From contig NZ_MDCR01000287.1 of the NCBI RefSeq assembly GCF_001723055.1, forward strand, positions 1 to 42,892: 42,892 nucleotides of DNA, written 5' to 3'. Source of the stretch: Streptomyces niveus (GTDB taxonomy: Bacteria; Actinomycetota; Actinomycetes; Streptomycetales; Streptomycetaceae). A program made the position numbers and the translations under genes. The notes below the pieces were generated by a model. The model made no database searches, was not told the DNA's origin, and worked only from the letters and a program-made list of their open reading frames with translations. Below, in pieces: positions 21,866 to 30,008 of the stretch. Position 1 is the first letter of the stretch; every line of letters starts with the position of its first letter.

Positions 21866-24265
21866 TTACTGACCCCGCATCAGGGTGATCTCTTCCTCCT
21901 CCCGGCGTAGCCCGGCGTGCAGCGCGCGGGTGTGGTCCACCTCCCGTACCGCGCCGGTCAGCACGGCCCGCACGGTGAGCCGGGTGTCCGTGCTGGACGC
22001 GGCGAGCCGCAGCTCCAGCTCGCCCGGCTCCACGATCCGGCGCCCGTCCCGCCCGGTGAAGGAGGCGAGGTCGGCGGGGACGGTCGCGCCGATCCTCGCC
22101 GTCTCGCCCGGCTCCAGCGGCACCCGCAGATAACCCACCAGGCGCTGGACGGGCTGGACGACCGAGGCGACCGGGTCGTGCAGATACAGCTGCACCACCT
22201 CGGTCCCCGACCGGGCCCCGGTGTTGCGCACCGTGAAGGAGAGCCGCAGCTCGCCGTCGGTCGGCGCGGCACTGTCGGCGCTCAGCCCGGACCAGACGAA
22301 CGACGTGTACGTCAGTCCGTGCCCGAATCCGAACGCGGGCGTCGGATCGACGTTCGACGAGTCGCCCGCCCGCGCCAGCCGCGCGCCCAGATAGGTGGAC
22401 GGCTGGCCGCCCGGCCGCCGGGGAACGCTCACCGGCAGCCGGCCCGACGGCTCGACCCGGCCGCTCAGCACCCCGGCGATCGCCCGCGCGCCCTCCTGAC
22501 CGGGGAAGAACGTCTGCACGATCGCGGCGGTCGCTTCGACGGTCTCGTCGCCCAGCGCGTACGGCCGTCCCGCGAGCAGCGTGAGAACCACCGGCGTCCC
22601 CGTGTCCAGCAGCGTGTCGAGCAACTGCTGCTGTACGCCCGGCAGGGCCAGCGACTCCGCGTCGCAGCCCTCACCACTCGTACCCCGGCCGAAGAGCCCC
22701 GCCCGGTCGCCGAGCGCCGCGACGATCACATCCGCCCCGCGCACCGCCCGCAGCGCGGCGGCGAACCCGTCGGTGACCGTCGAGTCGATGCCGCAGCCGG
22801 CCGCGGTGACGATCTCGCAGCCGGGGAACTCCGACAGCAACCCCTGGAGCAGTGTGGGCAGTTGCACCCCCGCGGGGGTGCCGGGGTGCTGGGACCCGAC
22901 ATGGACGGGGAAGGAGTAGCAGCCCAGGACCGCGGTGGGCGTGTCGGCCTGGGGGCCGACGACCGCGATCCGGGGCGGGCGCCCCAGCGGCAGCACCCCG
23001 TCGTTCCGCAGCAGGACCACCGACCGCTCCGCGAGCCGGCGGGAGATGGACCGGTGCGCGGTGGTGTCCAGGTCCACGGTGTCGCGCAGCCGGTGCGGCG
23101 CGTCGAGATCGGCGCCCGCCAGGGCGGGCGGCAGCGGGCTCCAGTCCGGGTCGAGCAGGCCCAGCTGCGCCTTCTGCGTCAGTACCCGGCGCAGGGCGCG
23201 GTCGACCGGCGCCGGCGTCAACTCCCCTGCGGCGACGGCGTCCCGCAGCGGCTGCCCGAACGTCTTCACGGTGGGCAGCTCGACGTCGACACCGGCCGTC
23301 AGGGCGATGGCCGCCGCCTGGCCCCAGTCGGCGGCCACCCCGTGCAGGGACTTGAGGAACGCGATGCCGAAGTAGTCGGCCACGACGGTGCCTTCGAAAC
23401 CCCAGGTGTCCCGGAGCAGACCCGTCAGCGACTGCTCGTCGGCGGCGCCCGGTATGCCGTCGGTGTCGGTGTACGCGTGCATCACCGACCGTGCGCCGCT
23501 CTCCCGTACGGCCATCTCGAACGGCAGCAGGATCACATCGGCGCGCTCCCTGAACCCCATGCTCACCGGGGCCAGATTGCGCCCCGCGCGGGAGGCCGAG
23601 TAGCCCGCGAAGTGCTTCAGCGTGGCGACGAGCCCGGTGGACTCCAGCCCCCGCACATACGCGGTGGCGATCGTCCCGACGAGATACGGGTCCTCCCCGA
23701 TCGTCTCCTCGACCCGGCCCCACCGCGCGTCGCGCACCACGTCCAGGACCGGGGCCAGCCCCTGGTGGACGCCCACGGACCGCATGTCGCCCCCGATCGC
23801 CGCCGCCATCGTCCGGACCAGCCCCGGATCGAAGGAGGCGCCCCAGGCCAGCGGCACCGGATAGGTGGTGGCGCCCCAGGCGGCGAAGCCCGCCAGGCAC
23901 TCGTCGTGGGCCATCGCCGGGATGCCGAACCGGCCGCCCGCGACGATCCGTTCCTGTGTACGCATCAGGGACAGGGCGCCCAGTGCGGGATCCACCGGGA
24001 CGGTGCCGAACGGCCGGGTCAGCTGGCCCAGCCCGTACGGGATCAGCTCGTCCAGACCGGGCGGCTCGTCCATGTCGTGCTGGTGCGGGGCGACTTCGGC
24101 GCCGTCGGCGGAGGCGCCGGCCCACAGGCCGTACAGCTGCGCCAGTTTCTCCTCCAGGGTCATCGCGGCGATCAGTTCCTCGACGCGGGCGGCGCGGGCG
24201 GCCCGCAGCGTGTCCCCGGTGACGGTCGCGTCCGAGGTGACGTCGGTGCTCACGTTGGCGGTCAC
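21866..24265 (-). CDS. GH3 glycoside hydrolase (beta-glucosidase/beta-xylosidase type)
   Basis: A 799-residue GH3 enzyme with the usual three parts. The N-terminal TIM barrel (about 25-350) has the nucleophile Asp in GTVVADYFGIAFL. The alpha/beta sandwich (about 400-600) contains VVLLRNDGVLPL and GRGTSGEGCDAESLALPGV near the acid/base region. The C-terminal fibronectin-III-like domain (about 690-790) follows the signature FGFGHGLTYTSFVW. There is no signal peptide, so it acts on imported oligosaccharide. The GTG start at 24265 overlaps the permease stop (GTGA). Whether it cuts glucosides or xylosides cannot be told from the sequence; operon context suggests a plant oligosaccharide. Confidence 0.93.
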   Translation of the reverse strand: MTANVSTDVTSDATVTGDTLRAARAARVEELIAAMTLEEKLAQLYGLWAGASADGAEVAPHQHDMDEPPGLDELIPYGLGQLTRPFGTVPVDPALGALSLMRTQERIVAGGRFGIPAMAHDECLAGFAAWGATTYPVPLAWGASFDPGLVRTMAAAIGGDMRSVGVHQGLAPVLDVVRDARWGRVEETIGEDPYLVGTIATAYVRGLESTGLVATLKHFAGYSASRAGRNLAPVSMGFRERADVILLPFEMAVRESGARSVMHAYTDTDGIPGAADEQSLTGLLRDTWGFEGTVVADYFGIAFLKSLHGVAADWGQAAAIALTAGVDVELPTVKTFGQPLRDAVAAGELTPAPVDRALRRVLTQKAQLGLLDPDWSPLPPALAGADLDAPHRLRDTVDLDTTAHRSISRRLAERSVVLLRNDGVLPLGRPPRIAVVGPQADTPTAVLGCYSFPVHVGSQHPGTPAGVQLPTLLQGLLSEFPGCEIVTAAGCGIDSTVTDGFAAALRAVRGADVIVAALGDRAGLFGRGTSGEGCDAESLALPGVQQQLLDTLLDTGTPVVLTLLAGRPYALGDETVEATAAIVQTFFPGQEGARAIAGVLSGRVEPSGRLPVSVPRRPGGQPSTYLGARLARAGDSSNVDPTPAFGFGHGLTYTSFVWSGLSADSAAPTDGELRLSFTVRNTGARSGTEVVQLYLHDPVASVVQPVQRLVGYLRVPLEPGETARIGATVPADLASFTGRDGRRIVEPGELELRLAASSTDTRLTVRAVLTGAVREVDHTRALHAGLRREEEEITLMRGQ

Positions 24266-25083
24266 TTTCCTCCGACGCCCATCAGCCCCTGGACCAGGGC
24301 CCGCCGGGCGAACAGGTAGACGAGCAGGACGGGCACGGTGGACAGCACCACGGCTGCCAGCAGGCCGGGGATGTCGACGCCGTACTGGGTCTGGAAGTTG
24401 TAGAGGCCGAGGGTGATCACCTTGGTCTCCTCGGACTGGGTGAGCACGAGCGGGAAGAGGAACCCGTTCCACGCCTGGAGCGCGGCGAACACCACGACGG
24501 TGGACAGCCCGCTCTTCGACAGTGGGACGACGAGCCGGAAGAACACCCGCCGGGCGTCCGCCCCGTCGATGGCCATCGCCTCGAAGAGGTCGTCGGTGAT
24601 GTCACGCATGGTGCCGGTCAGGATGAGTACACAGACCGGCATGCAGAACGCGGCTGTCGGCAGGATGACGCCGATGAGGTTGTCGTAGAGCCCCGCCTTG
24701 CTGATGACGTAGAACATCGGCACGATCACCGCCTGCGCTGGAATCGCCAGCCCCAGCAGAAAGAGCCGGAAGACACCGGACGTGGTCCGGCGCCGGTTGC
24801 GTACGATCGCGAACGCCAGCGGCGGTACGAGCAGGACGACGATCGCGACCACACTGGCCGTCACGATCAGGGTGTTGACGAAGTACCGGCCGAAGCCGTT
24901 CGAGAAGCTGTCCAGGTAGTTGGCGAGGGTGACATCCTCCGGGAGGCTCAGCGGTCCGCCGGTGCCGTAGTCCGCGCGCGAGCGCACACCGGCGCCGAGC
25001 ATGACGTACAGCGGCAGACCGACGACGAACAGCCACAGCGTGACACCCACGCCGGCCAGGTAGTTGGGGCGCCGCCGCCTCAC
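24262..25083 (-). CDS. Carbohydrate ABC transporter permease (MalG-type)
   Basis: A 273-residue membrane protein with six predicted helices and the EAA motif DLFEAMAIDGADARRVFF facing the ATPase. The GTG start at 25083 overlaps the stop of the upstream permease as GTGA; its own stop overlaps the GH3 GTG the same way. It pairs with the permease at 25080-25976 and the binding lipoprotein. No ATPase gene is present, so the shared MsiK-type ATPase is expected to drive it. Confidence 0.93.
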   Translation of the reverse strand: MRRRRPNYLAGVGVTLWLFVVGLPLYVMLGAGVRSRADYGTGGPLSLPEDVTLANYLDSFSNGFGRYFVNTLIVTASVVAIVVLLVPPLAFAIVRNRRRTTSGVFRLFLLGLAIPAQAVIVPMFYVISKAGLYDNLIGVILPTAAFCMPVCVLILTGTMRDITDDLFEAMAIDGADARRVFFRLVVPLSKSGLSTVVVFAALQAWNGFLFPLVLTQSEETKVITLGLYNFQTQYGVDIPGLLAAVVLSTVPVLLVYLFARRALVQGLMGVGGK

Positions 25084-25976
25084 ATGCCCTCCTTGGTGCC
25101 GGCCATCTTGTCGAAACCGGAGACCCGCACCACGACCAGCGAGACGGCGGTCGCCACCAGGACCAGCAGCAGCGCGATGGCCGCGCCCGCGCCGAACTCG
25201 AAGCCCTTGAACGCCTTCTGGTACATGTAGTAGGCGCTGATGGTGGTGTCGGTGCCCGGTCCGCCCTGGGTGAGGATCAGCACCGTGTCGAAGGTGGTCA
25301 GACCCCCGACGACCATCAGGATCACCGACGTGATGATCGAGTTGCGCAGCTGCGGCAGCGTGATGTGGAAGAACTGCCGCACCCGCCCCGCGCCGTCGAT
25401 CTCCGCCGCCTGGTAGAGGACCGCCGGGATCGCCCGCGTCGCGCCCTGATGGATGAGTGCGTGCAGCGGCGTGAACTGCCAGGTGCTCACCAGGACGAGT
25501 ACGGCGACGGCTCCCGTACGGCTGCCGAGCAGGTTGCCGTCCCCGAAGAGCCAGGCCGCCTCCGCCGGCACCCCGAAGTTCGGGTCGAGCAGCGCCCGCC
25601 ACAGCACCGAGACGGCGGTGGCGGACAGCAGCAACGGAACGAAGAAGACCGCCGACAGCACGGCCCGGTTGCGCTGCGGACCCGCCGCCCACACGCCGAG
25701 CAGGATGCTCAGCGGTGTCTGGACCAGTACACCCAGCCCGGTGAGGAGCACGCTCAGCCACAGACTCTTGATCATCACCGGGTCGTGGAACAGCGTGACC
25801 CAGTTGTCGAAGCCGCTGAACTCCGGTGTTCCCAGGCCCGACCAGGTGGTGAAGGACAGGACGGCCACCAGCACCAGCGGCACGACGGCGAACAGCGCGA
25901 AGAACACGACGGCGGGCAGCGCCCAGCCGAGACCGGGCCGGTGCCCGTCCTGCACCGAAGAGGCGGGAGAGACCAT
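25080..25976 (-). CDS. Carbohydrate ABC transporter permease (MalF/UgpA-type)
   Basis: A 298-residue inner-membrane permease with six helices (first WALPAVVFFALFAVVPLVLV) and the EAA loop YQAAEIDGAGRVRQFFHITL. The ATG at 25976 is preferred, with GAGGG about 11 bases upstream; a GTG at 25988 (VTSSM) is the alternative and lies right after the stop of the binding protein. It is the second gene of the operon and forms the channel with the following permease. Confidence 0.93.
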   Translation of the reverse strand: MVSPASSVQDGHRPGLGWALPAVVFFALFAVVPLVLVAVLSFTTWSGLGTPEFSGFDNWVTLFHDPVMIKSLWLSVLLTGLGVLVQTPLSILLGVWAAGPQRNRAVLSAVFFVPLLLSATAVSVLWRALLDPNFGVPAEAAWLFGDGNLLGSRTGAVAVLVLVSTWQFTPLHALIHQGATRAIPAVLYQAAEIDGAGRVRQFFHITLPQLRNSIITSVILMVVGGLTTFDTVLILTQGGPGTDTTISAYYMYQKAFKGFEFGAGAAIALLLVLVATAVSLVVVRVSGFDKMAGTKEGM

Positions 25977-25990
25977 GGAGGACGTCACCC

Positions 25991-27289
25991 TCAGACGGTC
26001 GTCAGGTCTTGCATGGCCTTGATGAAGCCGTCCGCGTCGAGCTGCTTGTTGAAGAACTGCTGGACCGCCACATAGATGGGCGTCATGTTCTTCGGCGGAT
26101 ACGCCTGGTCCCACGAGAGCTGGAACGCGGGCGCCTTGTCCACCAGGTCGTACTGGTACCTCAGATACTCCGGGTTGTCCGCCGAGTCCAGGAACTTGGT
26201 GGTGTTCGTGGTGGTCGGCAGATTGCCCATCGCCAGCTGCGCCTCGACGAACTCGTCCGAGTACATGAGCTTCAGGAACTCGGCTATCGCCTCGGCGTGC
26301 TTCGTCGACTTGCGGACCGAGTAGAAGTTGTTGGTGTTGCCGACGAGGCCGGCGGCGTCGCCCTTGCCACCCGCGACGCTCGGGAAGGTCCCGTACCCCA
26401 GGTCGTTCCTGGCGAAGCCGGGATCGGCCTCCTGCTGGGTCGAGTACGCCCAGGACCCCATCAGTTCGAAACCGGCCTTGCCGCTCGCCAGCAGGGCGGG
26501 GGAGCCCCCGTCGGTGAACTTGACCGAGTCGTAGTTGGTCCCGAAGGCGCCCGCGTCGACGAGCTGCCTCAGCATGTCCAGCGCCTTCCTGCTGTCGGCG
26601 CTCTCCCAGACCTCCTTCTCGCCGGCCAGTGCCTTCTTGAACAGCTCCGGGCCCGCGACACGGTCGTACAGATACTCGAACCACATCATGGTGGTCCACT
26701 TGTCGCCGCCACCGAGAGCGATGGGCGTGACGCCCGCGCCCTTCAGCTCCTTCACCGCCGCCAGCAGGTCGTCCCAGCTGCGGGGCGGCTCGACGCCGGC
26801 GTCGGCGAGCACCTTCTTGTTGTGGAACAGCAGCACCGGCTGGGTGCCGCGCATCGGCACGCCGTACGACTTCCCGCCGACCCGAGCGGTTTCGAAGACC
26901 GACGGCAGGAAGTTCGCCTTCAGCCCCGGATCCTTCTTGATCATGTCGTCCAGCGGCAGCAGCAGATCCGCCTCCACGAACGGCTGGATGCTGCCGCCGC
27001 CCCAGTTGAAGAACACGTCCGGCGCCTGCGGGGTGTTGATGACCGTCTGGAGCTTCTGCTGGTAGTCGGCGCCGGGGACGGTGTCCAGGACCGCCTTCAC
27101 CTCGGAGGTCTTGTTGAACGTCGCGACGAGCTGCTTCTCCACCCGGTTGCCGGCGTCGCCGTAGACGAGTACGTGGAACTCGTTCGAACCGCCGGCGGAT
27201 GAGCCGCCGCCGCAGGCCGCCAGGGCCAGACTCAGAGCCAGCACCGCGCCGCCTGCGACGGCCCGACGGAACCGTGCGCGTGTCTTCAT
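25991..27289 (-). CDS. Sugar ABC transporter substrate-binding lipoprotein
   Basis: A 432-residue extracellular binding protein of the family 1 (MalE-like) type. The signal ends in the lipobox LALAAC with lipidated Cys26, then a GGGSSAGGS linker. Binding-protein features include VFFNWGGGSIQPFVE, YGVPMRGTQPVLLFHNKKVL and SWDDLLAAVKELKGAGVTPI. The ATG at 27289 has GAGAGG upstream. First gene of the operon, diverging from a LacI regulator; a clear promoter lies at 27345-27373. It determines which sugar is taken up; neighbouring GH3 and GH78 genes suggest plant beta-glycosides, but the ligand is not known. Confidence 0.94.
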   Translation of the reverse strand: MKTRARFRRAVAGGAVLALSLALAACGGGSSAGGSNEFHVLVYGDAGNRVEKQLVATFNKTSEVKAVLDTVPGADYQQKLQTVINTPQAPDVFFNWGGGSIQPFVEADLLLPLDDMIKKDPGLKANFLPSVFETARVGGKSYGVPMRGTQPVLLFHNKKVLADAGVEPPRSWDDLLAAVKELKGAGVTPIALGGGDKWTTMMWFEYLYDRVAGPELFKKALAGEKEVWESADSRKALDMLRQLVDAGAFGTNYDSVKFTDGGSPALLASGKAGFELMGSWAYSTQQEADPGFARNDLGYGTFPSVAGGKGDAAGLVGNTNNFYSVRKSTKHAEAIAEFLKLMYSDEFVEAQLAMGNLPTTTNTTKFLDSADNPEYLRYQYDLVDKAPAFQLSWDQAYPPKNMTPIYVAVQQFFNKQLDADGFIKAMQDLTTV

Positions 27290-27301
27290 CGGTCGACCTC
27301 T

Positions 27302-27332
27302 CGAAAGTATCGGGAATCTATCCGAAAGTCTC
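27302..27332. repeat. Direct repeat CGAAAGTNTC in the ABC operon leader
   Basis: The 10-mer CGAAAGTNTC occurs at 27302-27311 and 27323-27332, exactly 21 bp apart (two helical turns). Both copies lie between the predicted transcription start and the binding-protein ATG, placing them on one face of the helix as possible regulator sites. Confidence 0.5.
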
Positions 27333-27337
27333 TGCTG

Positions 27338-27360
27338 GGGAGCGACCGTAAGGTGCTCCC
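27338..27360. promoter_or_regulatory. Split CebR-like operator over the ABC operon -10
   Basis: On the minus strand GGGAGC and GCTCCC flank 11 bases that contain the -10 TACGGT. The flanking bases extend the halves to TGGGAGC and GCTCCC-CA. The known Streptomyces CebR operator is TGGGAGCGCTCCCA; here its two halves are separated by one helical turn. A repressor bound here would block the -10. The likely binder is the divergent LacI protein. Confidence 0.5.
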
Positions 27361-27373
27361 ACGGACCGGTCAA
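27345..27373 (-). promoter_or_regulatory. Promoter of the ABC-GH3-phoD operon
   Basis: On the minus strand a -35 TTGACC (27373-27368) and a -10 TACGGT (27350-27345) are separated by 17 bp, close to the housekeeping HrdB consensus. Transcription would start near 27338, giving a leader of about 50 bases before the binding-protein ATG at 27289. Confidence 0.7.
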
Positions 27374-27393
27374 CATCGCTGTCATCGCTCGGC

Positions 27394-27404
27394 GAAACCG
27401 TTAC
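27394..27404 (+). promoter_or_regulatory. LacI-type operator candidate before the LacI gene
   Basis: GAAACCGTTAC is an 11-bp near-palindrome (four of five pairs) with the central C-G step region typical of LacI-family sites. It lies 28 bp upstream of the LacI ATG and could serve autoregulation. Confidence 0.4.
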
Positions 27405-27431
27405 ACAAGCCCGTGCTTTATCCTTCAGCCC

Positions 27432-28502
27432 ATGCGAGATGACAGGAGTGCGGGGCGAGTGACGCTCGCTCAGGTGGCCAATCAGGCGGGCGTTTCCCTT
27501 TCGACAGTTTCGAAGGTGCTCAACGGGCGCCCCGATGTGTCCGCCCCGACGCGCGTCAAGGTCGAGGAGTTGCTGGAGGCACACGGCTACCGGCGCTCCT
27601 CGTCCGCAGTCCCCGAGGCGCCGCTCATCGAGATCGTCTTCCACGAGCTGGACAGCGCCTGGTCGATGGAGCTGATCCGGGGCATGCAGAACGTCGCCAA
27701 GACGGCCGGCGTCAGCGTCGTACTCACCGAGACCGGGACGCGGCACTCCCCGGGGGCCGACTGGGTCGAAGGCGTCCTGCGCCGCCGCCCGCTCGGCGTG
27801 GTGCTGGTCTTCTCGACGCTCCCCGACGAACTCAAGAAGAAGCTGTGGTCACGCGCCATCCCGTTCGTGATCATCGATCCGGCCGGCGACCCGGAACCCG
27901 ACGTGCCCTCCGTCGGCTCCGCCAACTGGGCCGGCGGACTGGCCGCCACCCGCCATCTGCTCGACCTCGGCCACCGCTCCATCGCCGTCGTCACCGGACC
28001 CGAGGACATGCTGTGCTCCCTCGCCCGCCTCGACGGCTTCCGCTCCGCGATGGCGATGGCCGGTGTGCCGGTCGACCCCGGACTCGTACGGTTCGGCGAC
28101 TTCCACGTCCAGGCCGGCTACGACCACGCCATGGAACTCCTGCGGCTCGCTGAACGCCCGACCGCGATCTTCGCCGGGAGCGACCTCCAGGCCCTCGGTG
28201 TGCTGGAGGCCGCGCGGGTGCTCGGCGTCCAGGTGCCGGAGGACCTGTCCGTGGTCGGGTACGACGACATCCCGCCGGCCCAGTGGTCGAGCCCCGCGCT
28301 CACCACCGTGCACCAGCCACTGGTCGAGATGGCCGAGGAGGCCGCGCGGATGCTGCTGCGGCTGCGGCAGGCGTACCAGAGCGACCAGAGCGGCGGGGAC
28401 CGCTCCGACGCCCGCCTCGGCCAGGCCGACACCCGGATCGAGTTCGCCACCCGGCTCGTCGTCAGGAACAGCACGACGGTGGTGAAGCCCGCGACGGAGT
28501 GA
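27432..28502 (+). CDS. LacI family transcriptional regulator
   Basis: A 356-residue LacI/GalR repressor. The N-terminal HTH reads VTLAQVANQAGVSLSTVSKV, with the hinge helix LNGRPDVSAPTRVKVEELLE (minor-groove Leu expected nearby). The sugar-binding core (about 65-335) has GFRSAMAMAGVPVDPGLV, AIFAGSDLQALGVLEAARVL and VVGYDDIPPAQWSSPALTTV, all classic. It diverges from the ABC-GH3 operon and is the obvious local repressor, released by an imported sugar. The C-terminus carries a Ser/Asp/Gln-rich insert (about 317-333) before the last strand. Confidence 0.94.
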   Translation: MRDDRSAGRVTLAQVANQAGVSLSTVSKVLNGRPDVSAPTRVKVEELLEAHGYRRSSSAVPEAPLIEIVFHELDSAWSMELIRGMQNVAKTAGVSVVLTETGTRHSPGADWVEGVLRRRPLGVVLVFSTLPDELKKKLWSRAIPFVIIDPAGDPEPDVPSVGSANWAGGLAATRHLLDLGHRSIAVVTGPEDMLCSLARLDGFRSAMAMAGVPVDPGLVRFGDFHVQAGYDHAMELLRLAERPTAIFAGSDLQALGVLEAARVLGVQVPEDLSVVGYDDIPPAQWSSPALTTVHQPLVEMAEEAARMLLRLRQAYQSDQSGGDRSDARLGQADTRIEFATRLVVRNSTTVVKPATE

Positions 28503-28566
28503 ACCGGTCCGTGAGAGAAGCCGGTCCCGGGGAAGGTGAAGGGCGACCCAGCACGACCGGGAAGGG

Positions 28567-29937
28567 ATGGACACCGTGGCACGACCGAGGATTCTCGTAG
28601 TGGGCGCAGGCTTCGCGGGGGTGGCGTGCGTACGCCGTCTGGAGCGGAGGCTGGAGCCGGGAGAGGCGGAGATCTCTCTGGTCACCCCGTTCTCGTACCA
28701 GCTCTACCTGCCGCTGCTGCCACAGGTGGCATCAGGAGTGCTGACCCCGCAGTCGGTCGCCGTCTCGCTGCGCCGCAGCAGGAAGCACCGCACCCGGATC
28801 ATCCCCGGCGGGGCCATCGGAGTGGATCCGAAGGCGAAGATCTGCGTCATCCGGAAGATCACCGGCGAGATCGTCGACCAGCCCTACGACTACATCGTGC
28901 TGGCCCCCGGCAGCGTCACCCGCACCTTCGACATCCCCGGACTCGTCGACAACGCGCGCGGCATGAAGACACTCGCCGAGGCCGCCTACGTACGCGACCA
29001 CGTCATCGCGCAGCTCGACATCGCGGACGCCAGCCCCGACGAGAAGGAACGCGCGGGGCGCCTGCAGTTCGTGGTCGTCGGCGGCGGCTACGCGGGCACG
29101 GAGACGGCCGCCTGTCTCCAACGCGTCACCACCAGCGCCCTGCGGCGCTACCCCAGGCTGGACCCGAAGCAGATCAAGTGGCACCTCGTCGACATCGCTC
29201 CCAAGCTCATGCCGGAACTCGGCGACAAACTCGGCGCCACCGCCCTCGACATCCTGCGCGGGCGCGGGATCGATGTGTCGCTCGGGGTGTCGATCGCCAA
29301 GGCCGGACCCGACGAGGTGACCCTCACCGACGGCCGGGTGCTGCCCTGCCGCACCCTCATCTGGACGGCGGGCGTCGTCGCCAGCCCGCTGGTGCGTACG
29401 TTCGACGCCGAGACGCTGCACGGCCGGCTCGTCGTCTCGCCCGAACTGCGGGTCGGCGGCCTCGACGGCATGTTCGCGCTCGGCGACGCGGGAGCCGTGC
29501 CCGACCTCACCAAGGGCGGCGACGCGATCTGCCCGCCGACCGCCCAGCACGCCATGCGGCAGGGCCGTACGGCCGCGGAGAACGTCATCGCCACGATGCG
29601 CCGCCGGCCCCTGCGGCGCTACGAGCACAAGGACCTGGGGCTGGTCGTCGACCTCGGCGGCCGGGACGCCGTCTCCAAGCCGATGGGAGTGGAACTGCGC
29701 GGGCTGCCGGCCCAGGCCGTCGCCCGCGGCTACCACTGGTCGGCGCTGCGGACCAATGTCGCCAAGGCCAGGGTGCTGACCAACTGGGTGCTCAACGCCG
29801 TCGCCGGGGACGACTTCGTACGGACCGGGTTCCAGGAGCGCAAACCGGCGACCCTGCACGACTTCGAGTACACCAACGACTATCTGACGGCTGATCAGGT
29901 AGGGGAGCGCACCCGGGCACTGACGGCGCGCGGCTGA
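28567..29937 (+). CDS. NAD(P)/FAD-dependent oxidoreductase, type II NADH dehydrogenase-like
   Basis: A 456-residue flavoprotein of the NDH-2 group, which passes electrons from NADH to quinone without proton pumping. Two Rossmann motifs are visible: ILVVGAGFAGVACVRRLE at the N-terminus for FAD, and FVVVGGGYAGTETAACL near residue 160 for NADH. The FAD-contact motif MFALGDAGAVPD is near 300, followed by CPPTAQHAMRQGRTAAENV. The ATG at 28567 follows GGGAAGGG; a GTG three codons on is possible. It is 64 bp after the LacI gene on the same strand and ends in a strong terminator. The C-terminal 100 residues show no clear membrane helix, so attachment would be peripheral. Confidence 0.9.
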   Translation: MDTVARPRILVVGAGFAGVACVRRLERRLEPGEAEISLVTPFSYQLYLPLLPQVASGVLTPQSVAVSLRRSRKHRTRIIPGGAIGVDPKAKICVIRKITGEIVDQPYDYIVLAPGSVTRTFDIPGLVDNARGMKTLAEAAYVRDHVIAQLDIADASPDEKERAGRLQFVVVGGGYAGTETAACLQRVTTSALRRYPRLDPKQIKWHLVDIAPKLMPELGDKLGATALDILRGRGIDVSLGVSIAKAGPDEVTLTDGRVLPCRTLIWTAGVVASPLVRTFDAETLHGRLVVSPELRVGGLDGMFALGDAGAVPDLTKGGDAICPPTAQHAMRQGRTAAENVIATMRRRPLRRYEHKDLGLVVDLGGRDAVSKPMGVELRGLPAQAVARGYHWSALRTNVAKARVLTNWVLNAVAGDDFVRTGFQERKPATLHDFEYTNDYLTADQVGERTRALTARG

Positions 29938-29958
29938 CCCGGCGGGCGGAGCGGCGGA

Positions 29959-29996
29959 GCGGGCCGGGTACGGGACACCTCCCGTACCCGGCCCGC
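29959..29996. terminator. Bidirectional terminator between NDH-2-like and rhamnosidase genes
   Basis: A perfect 17-bp stem (29959-29975 with 29980-29996) closes on a 4-base loop CACC. It lies between the convergent stops at 29937 and 30009 and can serve both. Confidence 0.88.
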
Positions 29997-30008
29997 CCAC
30001 ATCAGCGG

